Source: Glandiceps talaboti (taxonomy: Eukaryota > Hemichordata > Enteropneusta > Spengelidae). Taken from it: a stretch of DNA of 60,000 nucleotides. Below the pieces are notes generated by a model that was not told the origin of the DNA, did not search any database, and saw only the letters and a program-made list of their open reading frames with translations. The translations under genes were made by a program, and so were the position numbers. Positions within the stretch are counted from its first letter, which is position 1. The number at the start of each line of letters is the position of its first letter. Positions 1 through 35,224 of this stretch are shown piece by piece. The stretch covers positions 6,991,501 through 7,051,500 of the forward strand of contig NC_135566.1 of the NCBI RefSeq assembly GCF_964340395.1, in the 5' to 3' direction.

Positions 1-211
1 CTAAAGCCGTTAAAACCCGAAACAAAATGTCGTCTGGCTCGACAACAATCTTTTAAAATTGCTTCATTTCATCGTCCGGCTAGACAAATATTTTACCAAA
101 CACCGTCTGGCTTTACAATAGTTTCGTCTTTCACAACGCTCTGTTTTAGGTTCACTGGCTTCAATTCACGTCATATTATTTCAATACTTTACTAGAAAGC
201 CGTCAATACAC

Positions 212-281
212 TAGTCTCGGTTACCCAGACTTCATTGCTGGAGCTCTCACGATAGTATGAGAGTCTGAGTAACTGAGACTA
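212..281. mobile_element. Small foldback element, copy 1 (TAGTCTC termini)
   Basis: Imperfect inverted repeat: the left arm starts TAGTCTCGGTTACCCAGACT and the right arm is its near complement. Flanks TCAATACAC and TCAATACTC look like a 9-bp target-site duplication with one mismatch. The arms match those of the element at 17053-17144. Confidence 0.6.
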
Positions 282-749
282 TCAATACTCCAAAATATTG
301 CACACACCTAGCCTAGATACGTGATCGCATAGTACACACAGTATTATATAATTTGATATAAATAAAATAATATCTACTTTTGAAGAATTATATATTCATA
401 ATTTTTTTTTAAAATATGTTTTTTATCACACGGTACTCCAATATATTCGGTGCATGTAGGAGAATCAGATCAGACCGACGCGTGTTTACCAAGACAATGA
501 CGTAACAATGCAAGTGAAGTTACACAGCTTGTATGAAAATGTTCTCAGTGCAAAAAAAAAGTTGTTTCAAATGTTGCTTACACTAAAAAAAAATGGTACT
601 TCAAGATATAATCAAGGCCTAATTCTCATATCAACTAACCTTACGTAATTTTGGTGGTTTTTCTACTGGCAATTGTAAAAATAATACATTCCTGTGCGAT
701 ATGGGTTGAGATCAGTGCCAAATTAGAATTCTTTTGCGTATGATTTTGT

Positions 750-755
750 TTTATT
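750..755 (-). terminator. Candidate polyadenylation signal AATAAA of the receptor gene
   Basis: The complement reads AATAAA about 750 nt past the stop codon, the only exact hexamer I noticed downstream on this strand. The site is AT-rich, so chance occurrence is possible. Confidence 0.25.
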
Positions 756-1504
756 TTATGATGTTATCCCATTACATATCATTTTTACCATGTGAAAAAC
801 GAACTTTTTTACGTGTCGGATATTTTTTTCTGCGATATAAATGATATTACTGCATTTATAAACTTGCACAGCTTTTTAGAACGAAGTTCTCGTTCTTCAC
901 TCATTACACCACCACACCCCAACCCAACCCCCATCCTATCCCATCCCAGTGGCTATTTACAATATCTCACCTGTGGATTACTACTTACTGCTAATAACCA
1001 TGTACAGTCCCCTGTACGATATCTAAACCAGCAATCACATTATCAGGAAAGAGCATTTTAACCAAAATTTATCGCCCCTCTTAGACAACAACGTTAAAAA
1101 GTGCAATCTTGTTTAACAACCTTTTTATCTTGTGTCACCTCTAACTCCCGTAGCACATTTGCATTAAATAGTTGATAGATAAACGTACCACAATAATCTA
1201 TCATAATAATCATTCTACTAATCACAAAAACACTGAAGATATTGTTTTCAATATGTATAAACGCTATCGACCATCTACGTTTAAGGTTATAAGTTCAACA
1301 CTGCTTTTCCTGTCCCCTCCACCCATTATTGTGCAGTGAGCTTATATGACAATACAGTATGCGGTAATGTTACCTTTATAATTCAATTAAAATTTGTCCA
1401 TTTTTATAACAAGGAGGTATAAATGTAATATGTTTGACTGCATACTATCTGCCAAAATCTAGCTTACATGTGTTGGAACACTAACTACAACTAATGTAAT
1501 GCAA

Positions 1505-22667
<21,163 letters not shown>

Positions 22668-23694
22668 CTGTCAATGTATGAATGCAAAATATATTGTCAC
22701 GAAGCAAACAAGGCCAAAATGAAAAAAAAGCCTCCGCTCCTTCCTCACTTTTTATGTCACAAAATAACTCGCAGAACGTGTAGATCTTTCAAAATTGCCA
22801 GAGAAAAATTCGTACAAAGTTCTTTGTCAGCACAGAATCAATTTTAGGTTTAACCGTGGACAGTAGTCAGTATATATTTTTGGAAAATATCAGATTGAAA
22901 GATAGATAAGAAATTAGGTTTTTAAGTTCAAAAATATGTTATTATATTTGTATATTAATGTTTTGAATATATGACAAAGTCAGTTCCGCAAACCAATGCA
23001 TATTTTTCCGATGACGCGACAAAAATAGAAAACATTTATTATGATGTGAGCCGGGCATAAAAGTTGCCGTAGAGAGGTTATTTAGCTTATTGCAATCGAT
23101 AAAGTCCTTCACAAAAAAAAATTACATGACTGTTTCAAGGGTCTTAGTTTACATCCATTGATAAGCTTATAGTTTTGTAGTAAGTGATAAATTTCAAAAA
23201 TGTCCCCACTCCTCGATATTCTTTTTTACACTTTAACAAATAATTATAACACATAACAAATTTAATAACACCAACGGTTGTTCATCTCCTAGGATGAATT
23301 GTCTAGCAAGTGGAATACTCCTAAGTCCCGTTTTCCTTCCCCACAACAAAATAAATAGGTCGAAATTGAGTTGTGGGTTTCTGAGAAATGGTTGTACATA
23401 GACGGACATAGACCACAGCCTCTCCGGGAATGCCCGTTGGGGGTTCAGTAATTAGGGGGAGCTACGCGAGGTAGCTTTCCTGTAGAGGACTGACGACGAT
23501 GGGTAAGTTCACTAATGAACTGTTTATATATACTGTTGTCATACAAGAAAAATAAAACACACAATAATTTTGTGTGCAGTTGAAAGATGAAATATTCAAT
23601 AATGTGTAACTTTATAATCAAGGACAAAAATGGAAACAAATAGTTTTATTTTTAATAAACGAAACGTTCTTCAAATTCTAGATTCGTGTGATCA

Positions 23695-23890
23695 CAACAC
23701 ATCACAAAACAAAACAACAACACAACAGAACACAACACAACAATTAAACAAACACAACGCATCACAACACAACACAACACAACTGGACAAAACAACAATA
23801 CTAAACACCATAGCACAGCACAGCACATCACAGCACACAAGACAACACAATATGCATCACAAAAAATAAATAAATAAATAAATAAATAAA
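23695..23890. repeat. ACAACACA / CACAGCAC imperfect repeat and AAAT run
   Basis: Imperfect ACAAC/ACACA units followed by an AAAT run. Low-complexity; open frames on both strands are artefacts. Confidence 0.9.
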
Positions 23891-24881
23891 CCAAAAAACA
23901 CACAATACAACAGACATGGACATGAGTGGTGATTATAATACAATTCCCATTATGGGTACCCTGGCAGATTGGGGGTAAGAAATAAGATCATGTGATTCAA
24001 TCAAACGACCGTGTCACCATGACAACTATTCATATATATCCGATAGCTGCCAAAATACGAACACTGTTGTAATTTTGTCACAAATTAAATCCACCTATTC
24101 AGTGAACATGAAGCGATCATAACTTGTCCCGATAGTCCTCGTATTAAAGTTTGTTCTTTAAAATGCACTAAGCTCCCTTTATTAACATATTGTTCTTTGC
24201 AATAAGAATTTGTAATATAACTTTTGTTTTAAGAATGACGTGTTATTTCACAAATGAAGACGTGTACGAGTATATGGTTTTGTTGCGGTGTTTCATCGGG
24301 CATACTGTAACCAAAATACACACTCGATGCAGTTACCATTACTAGTTCAAAATACAACTTACAGAGCATTAAAGCAGTCAACTATACGTACAAAGAATTG
24401 TTAGTCATTGAAAAGACATCATCCACACCGTTCCACTGTCTCTCCCACTCTCAAAGTGTGTGTATTCTGGTCACATGAGATATTTGCAACTTCCAAATAG
24501 TAAAAGCTACTTTGTTTAGTAAGCTTTCCTTGTAACCCCGAAACACTTTACAAAGGAAATCACTTCTTGCCCGGTAAAAATCTTACAAACACTGTTCCTT
24601 TTCATCACCTGGCGTGACAACATTTTAACCATTTTGGATACTATTTCTTTGCCTGAGCTGATATCATCTTAGCAGATCGCTGATAAACCATTATAGTAAA
24701 TTGTAACAATGTGTACTTTTTCACTCCATTGGACTACATGTACCAATAGTGTTTCAATTTTAATTTTAATTTTAATTTTCAATTTTAATTTTCAAATTTA
24801 ACTGGTTTCTTCTGTAACCTCTCTCCCAACTTCTAGCGAACAAATAATGTACTTAATCGGATCTACCTCAGAACACAGTGG

Positions 24882-25001
<120 letters not shown>

Positions 25002-25991
25002 GAGACCCTTTCACCAATTTCTTTTGGGAAAATAAAATAATGCAATTAAATGGGTCCATCTATCTGTGATTTTGCGTATACTACAATGAAATAAAGTAAT
25101 GAATAATAGAATCGCTAACATAACCACGAATTCAACATACAACAAACACTACAGGTGCGTGTGGAACAATTACAAAAATGAAATGTTCGCTGGTTGGATT
25201 GAGAATACAAACGTATACACTCACACATTTCCGGCGTTTCTGCAAAATCTCCATCAAAATCCTTGAAAAGTCATCGACGATTGTGATAAAGTTGAAGGCA
25301 AAAAAAAAACAATATTAAAAAACACAGTAATGTTGAATAGAAAGACTGTCTCCTTTCGGAGATACGAAAGAGTGAGTTGTTTACGTGGACAGATGGTGGT
25401 TGACTACCACACCTTCACCGGAGGCATAAATTTAAACAAATAGCTAAATTTAGCATAGATAGCACTGCGTTCTGCTCGTTCAACAGAAGTACATACGTGT
25501 TTTGATGCAAAGAAGAACACTTTAAATTGTCATGTGTCAATATATCTTCAAAATATGTTGCGTTCATTTCAATTTTATCTTACCTTAACGCTATTGAAAT
25601 AGAAGGAAATTGGGGAAATAACATTTAAAGTGATCATATGGATGAGGATTTGGTATTTATTTTGGATTTTTAATTTAAAAAACAATTTTAAATAAATACC
25701 AATCCTCATCCATATGGCCACTTCAAAGCAATAAAATAATAACAGAAAACTTTCTTCACAATTTGATGCAAACCCCACGTTTTACATACGTCCCTATAAA
25801 ATTTGAAGGATTTGTCGACATGACAAAAGTTCCTTTGAATTTAAAGTAGATGAGCAGGTGTTGTGCTTAATTTTGTCATGTGGTGTCTTAATTTTGTCAT
25901 GCACCTTTGTACTGATAATGAATAAATGGTACTGTTTATGAATTAGTTCAGAAAACGACAGAGAAAAAAGCAGAGCAACTAAATTACACTA

Positions 25992-26410
<419 letters not shown>

Positions 26411-26601
26411 AAGTAAGAAAACTCAGAGGTTGATATTGTGTCGTTTTAAACTGACTTTTGACCAAATAAGAATCTGACCTAAATAACCTGTTATCACTTC
26501 AAGTTCTTTTATATGAAATCTAGCATCTTCACTTGGAGATGCACTGACGTCAGCTATGGATCATTACACGTGAAAGCTGGGTAAATCTGATTTCTATTCC
26601 G

Positions 26602-26603
26602 TA

Positions 26604-26695
<92 letters not shown>

Positions 26696-26721
26696 GCCTG
26701 TCTGCCTGTCTGTCTGTCTGC
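26602..26721. repeat. CTGT tetranucleotide microsatellite
   Basis: About 120 bp of CTGT with a few CTGC variants at the right end. Confidence 0.97.
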
Positions 26722-27705
26722 CCCTGATTGCTTGAGGTTCGATAAAGCCTGAGCCATTTGTGTTCCTCTGAACTCGGTCTGCATCTGTGAGCATTGTGAA
26801 TGCTTGGTTTCGAACATTGATTGTGTTCGCCTGGTGATTATATATGTTTACTAAACTGTTCCACAATAGGCGAAGTAAGTATTGGTTTGCTGTTTTCAAA
26901 CACAAACAATTTATCAACTTAGCTACAAATACACATCCTATAGAATCTAATGGGGGTACAGTTTGGGAGACATATTATATTCACAAGACGGATCCCATGT
27001 TAAAGCCATACGCATACTAGCTGCAAAACGGATGTTTTCTGAAACTGTTTTTTTTTGGCAATAATTGACTCACTCGTAATATCGTACAACCTGCAAAGTA
27101 TTGAATCATCTTTGGATATTTGTATAGCTGTACACACATTATGGTACAATAAATCCAAACAAATTGATTTTCGGGTCTGCACCCTACACTCAGAGGCCAA
27201 AACGGGATCACAATTTCAACCAGTTACTGTACTAATTATGGGTAAAATCGACTTCTAATCTGACATGTAAAACTCGTTTAGATATCGGTGACTATATTGT
27301 TGGTTTCTGACAAAAAACAAAGTTTAACTAACAAATATTATGTTTCAGTTACAGCAAGTACATAAAATACACACAAAAAAACGGTGCTCGTCGTTAAAAA
27401 ATTGAAAATCAAAAATCGATTTCTCTCGTGAGATATGCATAGATTAAAAGTGTTCATTGATGTTAGTTTACTTCGCACTATGACGCAAGCTCGAAGTGAT
27501 ACCCCCCCCCCCCCCCCCGCCACACGTATTTTCCTTGCCTGAAAGCAGTAACATCTTTGGAAAATAAATCATATATTGAAGTCAAAAAGTATCCAAAGTA
27601 CCGACGAATAGTCTGTCTATTAGTCCTTCTACGTCTACCAAGTTCTTGTAAACAATTGTCAAGCTCGTTTGGGAAACATTGACGCCATGGTTGGAACATT
27701 GCAGT

Positions 27706-28026
27706 TTAACAGGTTGTATACGAGTCACATGTGAGATATCGCTGCTTCCACACGCCATTTTCTGGTTCCAAAGTCAGAATATCGTCCACTTTTCTGCTGT
27801 CACCATCGATACTCGATTTGGGAACTTCGATTCTGGAACCTTCAATACTGGTTTGAGGTTTATGAAATTTTGTGTCGTCTGCCATATTTGAAGTTTCATA
27901 ACTCTCAACATTTCCTTGTTTCTCTTCATGGATGCGTTGACTTGGAAACGCATAAGCTACCACCATTAACATGGATAACCCGATTATCAGAAATCGCAAA
28001 GATTTTGTGGTGATCACGCAAACCAT
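27706..28026 (-). CDS. Candidate small secreted peptide precursor (106 aa), unrecognised
   Basis: An open frame from AAAATGG (good start context) to TAA. The N-terminus has a short basic head and a hydrophobic core (LRFLIIGLSMLMVVAYA) with a plausible cleavage site before FPSQ, a classic signal peptide. The rest is hydrophilic and Cys-free until the end, WKQRYLTCDSYTTC-stop, where two cysteines could form a small C-terminal loop. A peptide precursor with a single C-terminal cyclic peptide has this layout (as in the somatostatin/allatostatin-C families), but the sequence does not match those families and no clear dibasic site precedes the loop. Two codons past the stop the same frame reopens for 73 codons. 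It may instead be the first exon of a spliced gene, or chance. Confidence 0.4.
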   Translation of the reverse strand: MVCVITTKSLRFLIIGLSMLMVVAYAFPSQRIHEEKQGNVESYETSNMADDTKFHKPQTSIEGSRIEVPKSSIDGDSRKVDDILTLEPENGVWKQRYLTCDSYTTC

Positions 28027-28477
28027 TTTGGCTTTATATGTAATGTCAGTCTTCCTGTCACTCCTGTGGATTCTTGGCGGTTTTCGGTATATCTTCTCTC
28101 AATATCCAAAGCACAATATTACCATTGCAGTCAGCCTGGTCTAATGATAACAAATGACGCTGTTCATCTATTTATCGACACAATAGAAAATGCAGCGATG
28201 TCTGTCATCAAAGTTAGAGGATCACAATTTTGACACCACTTGCTTCTAATCGTTGCAACTCCAACTTCTAGACCGATTACCTGTAGCAGCTATATATATA
28301 ACATCTGAACCCAATGTCAGGTTGATCTTCCAACAAAGAGAACCACTGGACCTTGCACCCTATTTCGAGGACATTTTATTTCATCATAAAAATATTAAAA
28401 ATGACCTCGATAGAGTCCAGTGCCCACCTGCTCTCGCTTGTTTTCTTGGGATGACGAAATTCCTCGATGACTGCTGT

Positions 28478-28492
28478 GTTGCTAAGAGCAAC
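28478..28492. promoter_or_regulatory. RFX-type X-box-like palindrome
   Basis: GTTGCTAAGAGCAAC is a perfect palindrome of two RFX half-sites (GTTGCY / RGCAAC) with a 3-bp spacer, followed by a further GGCAAC. It lies about 450 bp upstream of the candidate secreted-peptide ORF. Binding is inference from the motif. Confidence 0.35.
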
Positions 28493-29238
28493 GGCAACCA
28501 TAAGTTAAACTATATATTAATAAGAAAATAGTATATGTAGTTGCCCAGAGAGTGTTTGTGGTTTTACTCTCTTTAAGCTATTCAAACTGCTATCCAAACT
28601 AAAAAGTCAGGACAAGCCTCTAAGCTATATATTTAGTGGTAGACCTATTTTTGATTTCGTTCTACCTGGTTCAGGGACACCATCCCCAACACAATCAATG
28701 TGAACAAACAAAAGAACACGTGATGATACACAATCATATCTTGGCAAGAGTTAGTCTTAGTTTGGGAATATATACCGGAAAATAACTACAAAATAGCTGC
28801 TACATAGAAGCACAGTGCTTTGCAAAGTCAAAGTGGGGTATTACAAGCTGTTTAACATACTGGGCTGCAAGGTTGAACCTTCCCACTGTTTATGTCAAAT
28901 CCAATCACCCATGAAAATGGTAACTGTTGTGTCATGTCAATGTAAGCCAAAGTGGAAATAATTCTGGAAATAATTCTGCCCAAAGTTAAGACGAGTATGG
29001 ACACTGCCAAATATGCACACTTTTCACCTCTTATTTCCAGTGACAGATCATACATCAATATATGCTACAAACATGACAATCATATGGGTGGGAGTCTTAT
29101 GAGAGTAGTTGTTCTATTAGTGTTACCAGCTGGTCGTTCGAGTTCCATTTCTTGTGTTTACTTTGAAATTGGTCACAGTAGCCGGCACAATGTGATTTAG
29201 TAAATCTTGTGTGATTTCACGTGCACTATTGTATCCAG

Positions 29239-30105
29239 TAACAACACAACACAACACAACACAACACAACACAACACAACACAACACAACACAACACATC
29301 AGTCTGGGTAGTAACACCACATCCAGTAACAACACAACAGTCTGGGCAGTAACACCACATTCAGTAACAACACATCAGTCTGGGAAGTAACACCACATCC
29401 AGTAACAACACAACAGTCTGGGCAGTAACACCACATCCAGTAACAACACATCAGTCTGGGCAGTAACAACACATCAGTCTGGGCAGTAACAACACATCAG
29501 TCTGGGCAGTAACAACACATCAGTCTGGGCAGTAACAACACATCAGTCTGGGAAGTAACACCACATCCAGTAACAACACAACAGTCTGGGCAGTAACACC
29601 ACATCAAGTAACAATACATCGGTCTGGACAGTAACAACACATCGGTCTGGGCAGTAACACCACATCCAGTAACAACACAACAGTCTGGGCAGTAACACCA
29701 CATTCAGTAACAACACATCAGTCTGGGTAGTAACACCACATCCAGTAACAAAACATCGGTCTGGACAGTAACAACACATCGGTCTGGGCAGTAACACCAC
29801 ATCAAGTAACAATAGGTCTGGGCAGTAACACCACATCCAGTAACAACAACAACACAACAGTCTGGGCATAACACTGCATCCAATAACAACAACACAACAG
29901 TCTGGGCAGTAACACCACATCCAGTAACAACACAACAGTCTGGGCAATAACACCACATCAAGTAACAACAACACAGCAGTCTCGACAGTAACACCACATC
30001 AAGTAACAACAACAACAACACAGCAGTCTGGGCAGTAACACCACATCAAGTAACAACACAGTGGTCTGGGCAATAACACCACATCAAGTAACAACAACAA
30101 CAAGA
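29239..30105. repeat. Minisatellite of AACAACACA + CAGTCTGGGCAGTAACA units
   Basis: Starts with pure ACAAC repeats, then about 20 or more units built from CAGTCTGGGCAGTAACA and CCACATCCAGTAACAACA, giving a 19-20 bp or doubled 38-39 bp period with variants. The reverse-strand frames through it are translations of the repeat, not genes. Confidence 0.95.
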
Positions 30106-32149
30106 GTACACCACACTGGCATTTGTGCCCTATGTGTTCTGCCACAGTATTTACTGCATCCAGCAATCATAACAAAACAGGAGAGCCAAAACTGATGAAA
30201 AATCCCATTTATTTTTTTTAATATTGACTTAATACTTATAGCTAGACAGACTAAGTCACAGCCATGAACAAGCTAGACAAACTAATTGAGTTCTAAACTT
30301 GGTACAAGACTGAGTCAGAATTACAAGACACACGGCATCAGAAACATTAACTTGGATACATTTATGCCTTCATGTAGTCATTCATAACTTGTATGTAAGA
30401 ACAACATTTGCAGGAAACAAACTCTCACAAAAGAAAAAAATAAAATATCACACACATAAAAAATTATACAGAATGTACATTCTTCAGAAAGTTGTGCAAA
30501 ACATACAGCAAATCAGGCTCAGCAGCAAATGTATTAATAAGAATTTGGAAATATTAAAAAAAAGAAAGAAAGATGGATTGAGATGATAGAACAATACATC
30601 TTTTTTTTTCTCATGGAGACAACCCTTTTTGAACCCTGTTTGTAAATTTATCAGTTTTATGGTAACATCATCAAGTCATCATCTTTGATGACTCAATACA
30701 GAACAGCAACCCCCTGATGTAATTAATTCATTTTGGTTATAATTTGTATGGGGAAAACAATAAAATAGTACTTTAAATGATCTGCAATTTCTTAACAAAT
30801 ATCTCTTCCCTTTGTAATATTCTCAAAACTCGAAGCTTTGCGTTTATCTACTTGTAAAATTACAGTTGTGACAATGACAGCATAATGAAAGAAAAGTGCA
30901 AAGAACATTAGGTTTACGACGTAAATCATAACTTCACCTTTAAAAAATACACCCACTGTTTATATAACCAACTTGTGTGATTTGCTACATAGGAAATTAG
31001 TAACACAATTAAATTCAAAATTTGGCAAGATTATTTGGAATGGTATTAAAGTACTATGGAATCCAGTGGTGTTGTACTGTGATGTGGGAACAGCTGCACT
31101 TGACCTTTGAACTACCTTGACCTGACATTGATAGAGGAGCTATAGGTGTCATAACCTACTGTTTTATATTAAGGTGAACTATCTCCCTTAAAGCTTATAG
31201 TAGCACAGCAACCTAAAGTAACCCAGTATCAAATATAGTTCTTAGCTTAGCACTGTACACCATCCATAATTTATGTACCTACTTTTGAGAGTAACATTTT
31301 GAGTGGGGGGAGGTTGCTCCGACTCGGTCATATTTATCTATCTGGCCCTGGGAACACACAGGTGGTAACCATGACAACAACTAAAATCAGGTAGGTGAAG
31401 TTCTAGAACCACAGAACTTCCATATTTCAAAGTTGGTACAAGCCAGGGTATAGACAAGGTGTTTTAAACCCGATAGAAACTTTAACAATCTCACTGTAAC
31501 AGCTGTCATACTAGACATAGGCTGTACAACCAGGTGAACATGGGATTGATAACAATCTAAAGTCAAGGTCACTGATATGTGTAAACTTAAATGAAGGTAA
31601 TGTAAGTGGACTGACATTTAGACAGCTGTGGTCATTTACAGTTGAATACCAACTGTTGTTGTATGTATGATATACTGTCTGATAAGAGTTTCACCTTCAC
31701 ATTGATTTTGTTATGCAGTGAAACTGTCATGGCTATATTATGTACACAATCACTAGAATCAGCAATGTCATAACAACAACAAACAAATCGGTCATCGGAC
31801 TGTTTAACGGTCAGGTATGCATTATTACATCTGGCAGAGTGTGACAAACCATAGATCCTGTGGTAATTTTGAACTCAGAGCATATGTAATTTACCTAGTA
31901 TATTTTGCTTAAATCTTCAGCTATTATTGTACATGGTTTAATGATCTAGAGTTGTCAGGGACTACCACAAAATATGATTCCAGAGCCAGGAAACATTTCT
32001 GGTTTTCAATAAAATGGTCTCCTAAGAAGTTGGGCCAACCCTCATGGGTTCAAGTGTTAATGCAGAAGGAAAATTGTGTTGTTCAGTAGAGTCAAACTGA
32101 ATGACACTCTTTTTTATTTACAACATGACAAAATGAATCAAACCCTGAC

Positions 32150-32209
32150 CAAGGCTTGAACCCCAAGTGTAGGGGTAAGAAGCCAGTGGTTTAATGATTT
32201 GGCCACTGA
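32150..32209 (-). mobile_element. tRNA-derived SINE fragment
   Basis: On the minus strand it reads GTGGCCAAATCATTAAACCA, then TTGGGGTTCAAGCC. TGGCCAAATCA resembles a pol III A box and GGTTCAAGCC a B box, with tRNA-like spacing and a serine/leucine-tRNA look. The cloverleaf is not intact. Confidence 0.5.
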
Positions 32210-33004
32210 CAACCTCAGCATTTGTTATTCTACATTATACATCATGCCAGTGATGGGGTGCAGGGCTGTTGTTTCATTTGGGTGCAGGGCTCTTGTTCTG
32301 TATCTCAGACCACAATGTAAAATAAGGGGTCTGAGCATATAATTAACAGAACATCGAGTCACCCCGTTTGTTTTTTCTTCTGGATTCTCCTGTCTATGCT
32401 GTTCTATTAAACTGGTATGGCAATGTTACTTTTATTAAAAACACCCAGATGTGTGATAACGTAGCATACATAGATCTATTTAGGTACTAGTTAAAATGGT
32501 AACAACATCTGACCCTAAGCTAACAACATCTCTAAAATGCATTGTTATGCTGAATAGAAACATCACCAATGCTTAACAGATGTCAAAGAAATAGCCTATA
32601 TCAATTTTTTAAATAGGGGAAAAAAAAACTTAACTTTTGTAAATAGTCTCAGCTCAAAAGGCAAATTGTCAAATAATATCAATTCCAAACCACTCTCTCA
32701 ATCCAGTTGACACTTTTCAAATTGTATGATTCTTAGTGCAACTATTGAATCTAAGAAAGTCAAGACTGTATTTCTGATCACTGTGTGAATTAAACATCTT
32801 GATTTCCTGTTTTGTCATCGATCATTGCCAGCACACAAGTCATCCTTGAAATACATGACTGAAAAATATCATCATAAGTGTTTCTGGTCTTTCCTTGACA
32901 TTTGCCCCTGTTTGATAGAGAAAAGAAAATTCTCAAGCATAAATGTAAATAGAACAAGCTCCTAAAGCAATGATCCCCAGTACCCACTCGGAAAGATATA
33001 GTAA

Positions 33005-33220
33005 GGTTCTACTGAAATGTATTCAGAGTGGTCAATTTCTCATGAAATGTATAAGCAGAAGGGTTGATTTCTACTGAAATATATTCAGAGTGGTCCATTT
33101 CTACTGAAATGTATAAGCAGAACGGTTGGTTTCTACTGAAATGTATTCAGAGTCGTCAATTTCTACTGAAATGTATTAGCAGAACAGTTGGTTTCTACTG
33201 AAATGTATTGAGAGTGGTTG
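33005..33220. repeat. Minisatellite, TTTCTACTGAAATGTATtCAGAG units
   Basis: About eight half-units TTTCTACTGAAATGTATT alternate with CAGAGTGGTCAA and AGCAGAACGGTTGG tails, a doubled unit of about 55 bp repeated four times. Confidence 0.9.
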
Positions 33221-35224
33221 ATTACATGGTGAGGACAGTTCATACATCAACACAATGCTGAAGCCAGGACATTTAATGGTTAAAATTACGGAAAACTCAC
33301 ATCAATAAATAACAAGAAGTTAGCATGGGGTTTTTAGTTCTTACTTTGGTGGAAATAAACATTTTACCACTTCCCTTTTGACACTCGGGTTACTATAAGG
33401 GTCATTTTTTTTCCATTATAGAAATCATGCATGTCATGACAGTGTTGTTGCCCAAGGCTTATACCATATGTTCTTGACACAACAGCAAATATATCAGTAT
33501 TCACTGTGTATCATGCCAACAAGTATTTCGTTTGATGGATCAACAGAGGGAGGCTAACTATGTGTGGTTACCCGGTACCTAGAATTCTGACAGCAGTGGG
33601 TTTAGACTACAAGATATGTCGTGTCGACCTTTCTTCACACAAATTGGTGGCTGATAGGGTGGCAGGACATATCAAAATCTTAAAGACTAGACTATGTTTT
33701 ACTTTGAAAGCATGAAGAGGCTAAGTGATAGCTCAACAATACAATGACAAGTTAGTTTTGGTGATGGGACACTGTCGCACTACTTTTTTTCTCTCCTAAA
33801 AAGTTGGAACGAATCACACCTCAGCAAATGGTGCTTCTGATGAATATGATGCACTCAGCCATGTTAACCAATCACTCTTCAGATCTACATGTTAATCTAC
33901 ATATTAATATCCTAATTTACATATTATGAAGAGTTCAGTTATATCTAGCAAAACGGATTGAAATTACTGTTATATCTAGCAAAACGGATTGGGACTATTC
34001 ATAACTTTAAAGTTATTTCAGGGGCAGGTCACATGCACTGTGAACTAAAATGAACAAGAAATACCTCTGGACGTGTTTTCTTTTACTTTTTTCTTTTATT
34101 TTGATACGGTTTACATCCATGAAATGAGAGACGATGACTTATTCTATTAGAATTTGCCTACATATTTTCTAACATTTGCTGATTACCACTTGTGTGGATG
34201 AAGGGTTGGAAGAGTAACCACTTATGCTTTACTAAATGTGTATCTGTGTGTGTGTCAGTGTGTGTATGTGTGTGTGTGCATTTATGTGTCAGTGAATGTT
34301 TAAAAGTTACATAAACCAAAAATTATTCTTTAAAAAAATTTGACTGAATGAAAAATATACAAATGGCAAAATTGACAGAAAATAATACTCGTAATCCAAA
34401 CTGTTTCCTGCAACTGTTATGTATTCTGCGCACCTTATAACAAGTACTCAAAACATTTTACACAAAATTTAAAGCCTGCCCATCCCTACATTCTCACAAT
34501 AAATGGTGCAACCCTATTGTTTTCTTGGACAGTGCAGAACCCCTTCAACAAATGTAGGGGTGAGCAGGATGTTAGATAAATACACTGAAAGATTATATAG
34601 CAAATGTACAAGGTGACAGATTTGGAAGCATTCAAACAGCAGCACCCCCCCCCCCCCCACCACCCACTTTATGACTAAATGTAGATTCATCCCAGCAACC
34701 TAATTGAGTGGGGAGAGTCCATTAGGAGAGTAATAGAGGTGGGCAAGGTTTTTTGCAAGTTACAAGCTAGCACGTTTCACAAAGATCAAATGTAGGTACT
34801 TTCTACATCAAAAGAGACGCTATTTTCAGTATGGGTGAATGTCTACTGGGTTTTGTTTTTTTCAGTCTGAAGAAATATACATAGAACATTGAATAGAGAG
34901 TACCATGTTTACAATTGTAAAGGGGAGCTGTACGGGGTTCATCTCTTGTCTATATCAGTCTACAAAGACTCGATGCAACTTTTGTCAACAAGTTAACAAT
35001 CACATCTATTGAGTTGATGACACAACAGAGAGGAGAATTCTCTCACTTACGCATACATTGATAAAGAAGAGTAACAAGGCTTACGTACATACACTGAATG
35101 GTGCAGATACTACTGGTGGGAACAATTCTCTTAAATCTGAAATATGACCAATGGCCTACCAAGCATTTTGGCAGTTCACCAGGTGCATGGGAAGGGGGGG
35201 GGGGATTATGACCAATAGCATACC

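Larger units (their letters stand above)
1..1504. other. Downstream flank / 3' UTR of the receptor gene
   Basis: No coding signal recognised. Holds a 70-bp foldback element (212-281) and AT-rich sequence; it probably includes the receptor 3' UTR next to the stop codon at 1505. Confidence 0.5.

Noticed and set aside
792-1061. 89-codon plus-strand frame downstream of the receptor gene
   Set aside because: No recognisable feature and overlaps the probable 3' flank of the minus-strand gene.
28253-28531. 92-codon plus-strand frame
   Set aside because: No domain, no signal peptide, no splice context; composition looks non-coding.
29497-30021. Cys/Tyr-rich minus-strand frames up to 143 codons
   Set aside because: They read through the 29.2-30.1 kb minisatellite in its own period; no start context, domain or splice logic.
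29239-30105. Regularly spaced repeats resembling a CRISPR array
   Set aside because: Units are contiguous and degenerate without unique spacers, and the genome is eukaryotic.
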